NCBI RefSeq assembly: GCF_900112755.1
Contig: NZ_FOMW01000001.1
Span: forward strand, 62,001-126,000
DNA: 64,000 nucleotides
Source of the DNA: Sulfitobacter brevis
GTDB lineage: Bacteria > Pseudomonadota > Alphaproteobacteria > Rhodobacterales > Rhodobacteraceae
Reading direction: 5' to 3'
This document shows, in pieces, positions 63,223 through 64,000 of the stretch. Below the pieces are notes generated by a model, which was not told the DNA's origin, made no database searches, and was given only the letters and a program-made list of their open reading frames with translations. How positions within the stretch are numbered: the first letter of the stretch is position 1; each line of letters begins with the position of its first letter. Made by a program: the position numbers and the translations under genes.

Positions 63223-64000
63223 CCCGTCTCCCACTTTTTGCCCTGCTTTGCGCAGCTCTGGCAAACCCGCTAGCCGCCCAACCGGCCGAGCCTGCGATCC
63301 GCCCCGTCAAGCTGATGACCGTCAGCGCCGCACAGGTCGGACTGACCCGCGAATTCTACGGTCAGGTGGTGGCCCGCCAGACCGTAGACATCGCGTTCCA
63401 GACCAGCGGCCAGCTTGTTGAGTTTCCGGTGCTCGAAGGCCAGACCATCCCCAAAGGTGATCTGATCGCGCGTCTTGACCCCGAACCGTTCGAGCTGGCG
63501 CTGGAGCAAGCCCGCCTGCGCGAATCGCAGTCTGCCCGCGATCTGGACCGGCTTTCGCGTCTGAGCCGTGCAACCGTCAGCCAAGCATCGCTGGATGATG
63601 CAACAACAGCAGAAGGTCTCGCCAAAGCCGCGCTGCGCGATGCCGAGCGCGCCCTGTCACTGGCCACGCTCCACGCCCCGTTCGAGGCGCTGGTCGCAGA
63701 ACGGTTGGTCGCCAACTTCACCACTGTCGCCCCCGGCACCCCAGTGGTGCGGTTGCACGATATGTCCGAATTGCGGGTCGAGATCGAAGTGCCGGAAATC
63801 TTGTTTCAGCGCGCAGGGCGCGACAAGGATGTAACAATCTCCGCAAGTTTCCTCGACAGTGACGCGAGCTATCCGCTGGAAATTCGCGAATTTACCTCCG
63901 ACGCCACCTTGGTCGGCCAAAGCTTCAAGTTCACGCTGGCGTTTGATGCCGATGCCACGCCCGATGTCCTGCCCGGCTCTTCGGTTACGGTGAACGTGCA
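63219..64000 (+). CDS. RND efflux periplasmic adaptor protein, 3'-truncated by the window
   Basis: First 260 codons visible. It begins MTRLPLFALLCAALANPLAA, a signal peptide, read from a TTG with AAAGGA eight bases upstream. The biotinyl-lipoyl part (EFYGQVVARQTVDIAFQTSG and LVEFPVLEGQTIPKGDLIAR) and helical hairpin follow, then the beta-barrel. It should be part of a tripartite efflux pump with an RND transporter beyond the window. Coupled to the MarR regulator. Confidence 0.92.
   Translation, partial: MTRLPLFALLCAALANPLAAQPAEPAIRPVKLMTVSAAQVGLTREFYGQVVARQTVDIAFQTSGQLVEFPVLEGQTIPKGDLIARLDPEPFELALEQARLRESQSARDLDRLSRLSRATVSQASLDDATTAEGLAKAALRDAERALSLATLHAPFEALVAERLVANFTTVAPGTPVVRLHDMSELRVEIEVPEILFQRAGRDKDVTISASFLDSDASYPLEIREFTSDATLVGQSFKFTLAFDADATPDVLPGSSVTVNV

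Noticed and set aside
1..64000. tRNA or rRNA genes anywhere in the window
   Set aside because: No clear T-loop plus anticodon-stem pattern was found by eye on either strand; a tRNAscan search was not possible.

Overview
The window reads as chromosomal DNA of a marine-type alphaproteobacterium of the Rhodobacteraceae (Roseobacter group); genus not determined. The basis is high GC, a GcrA cell-cycle regulator, the soxBDAG sarcosine oxidase set, a fused carnitine dehydrogenase/betainyl-CoA thioesterase, TadE/G-like proteins, and several copies of a GC-rich intergenic element of a kind I associate with this family. About 60 protein genes cover most of the window. I see no tRNA, rRNA, CRISPR array, prophage or complete insertion sequence.

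Layout. 1-2.4 kb: ribD (cut by the window edge), nrdR, a YjbQ protein and two tandem paralogous secreted proteins. 2.5-6.7 kb: rpoD and dnaG, with a palindrome and four GANTC (CcrM-type) sites between them. 6.7-12.3 kb: a small secreted protein and the soxBDAG operon. 12.5-14.3 kb: a 58-residue gene and gdhA. 14.6-17.2 kb: a three-gene TadG/TadE-like operon. 17.2-20.1 kb: an EF-hand protein, ECF sigma factor, putative anti-sigma factor and periplasmic metal-sensor-like protein, with a 27-bp tandem repeat. 20.3-25 kb: DUF983, NUDIX, membrane proteins, a desaturase and an XRE regulator. 25-30 kb: carnitine catabolism (SDR, fused dehydrogenase/thioesterase, lipoprotein, BKACE) and an aldo/keto reductase. 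30-38 kb: MFS transporter, metG, L,D-transpeptidase, gnd, NUDIX, Pit phosphate transporter. 38-42.2 kb: PanE-like, argF, argD, then a predicted small RNA and gcrA. 42.3-46.7 kb: a ThDP enzyme with a CaiB-type CoA-transferase, and a TTC38-like protein. 46.7-51.4 kb: opgC-opgG-opgH for osmoregulated periplasmic glucans. 51.4-53.9 kb: rhodanese, YHS, SseB-like and uracil-DNA glycosylase-like genes. 54-59 kb: KpsT/KpsE-like capsule export proteins, kdsA and a phosphohexomutase. 59-64 kb: PAP2 phosphatase, hybrid histidine kinase, MarR regulator and a truncated RND adaptor.

How the genes fit together. The carnitine operon would make glycine betaine. After demethylation by enzymes not in this window, sarcosine would reach SoxBDAG, so two separated operons here hold the two ends of one catabolic route. 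The opg operon and the capsule/Kdo genes both shape the cell envelope. The EF-hand/ECF/anti-sigma/metal-sensor genes look like a stress-sensing module with unknown input. GcrA acts on methylated GANTC promoters, which makes the GANTC cluster at rpoD of interest. The most novel-looking items are the predicted RNA before gcrA, the 27-bp repeat array, the GANTC palindrome at rpoD, the tandem secreted paralogues and the lipoprotein inside the carnitine operon.
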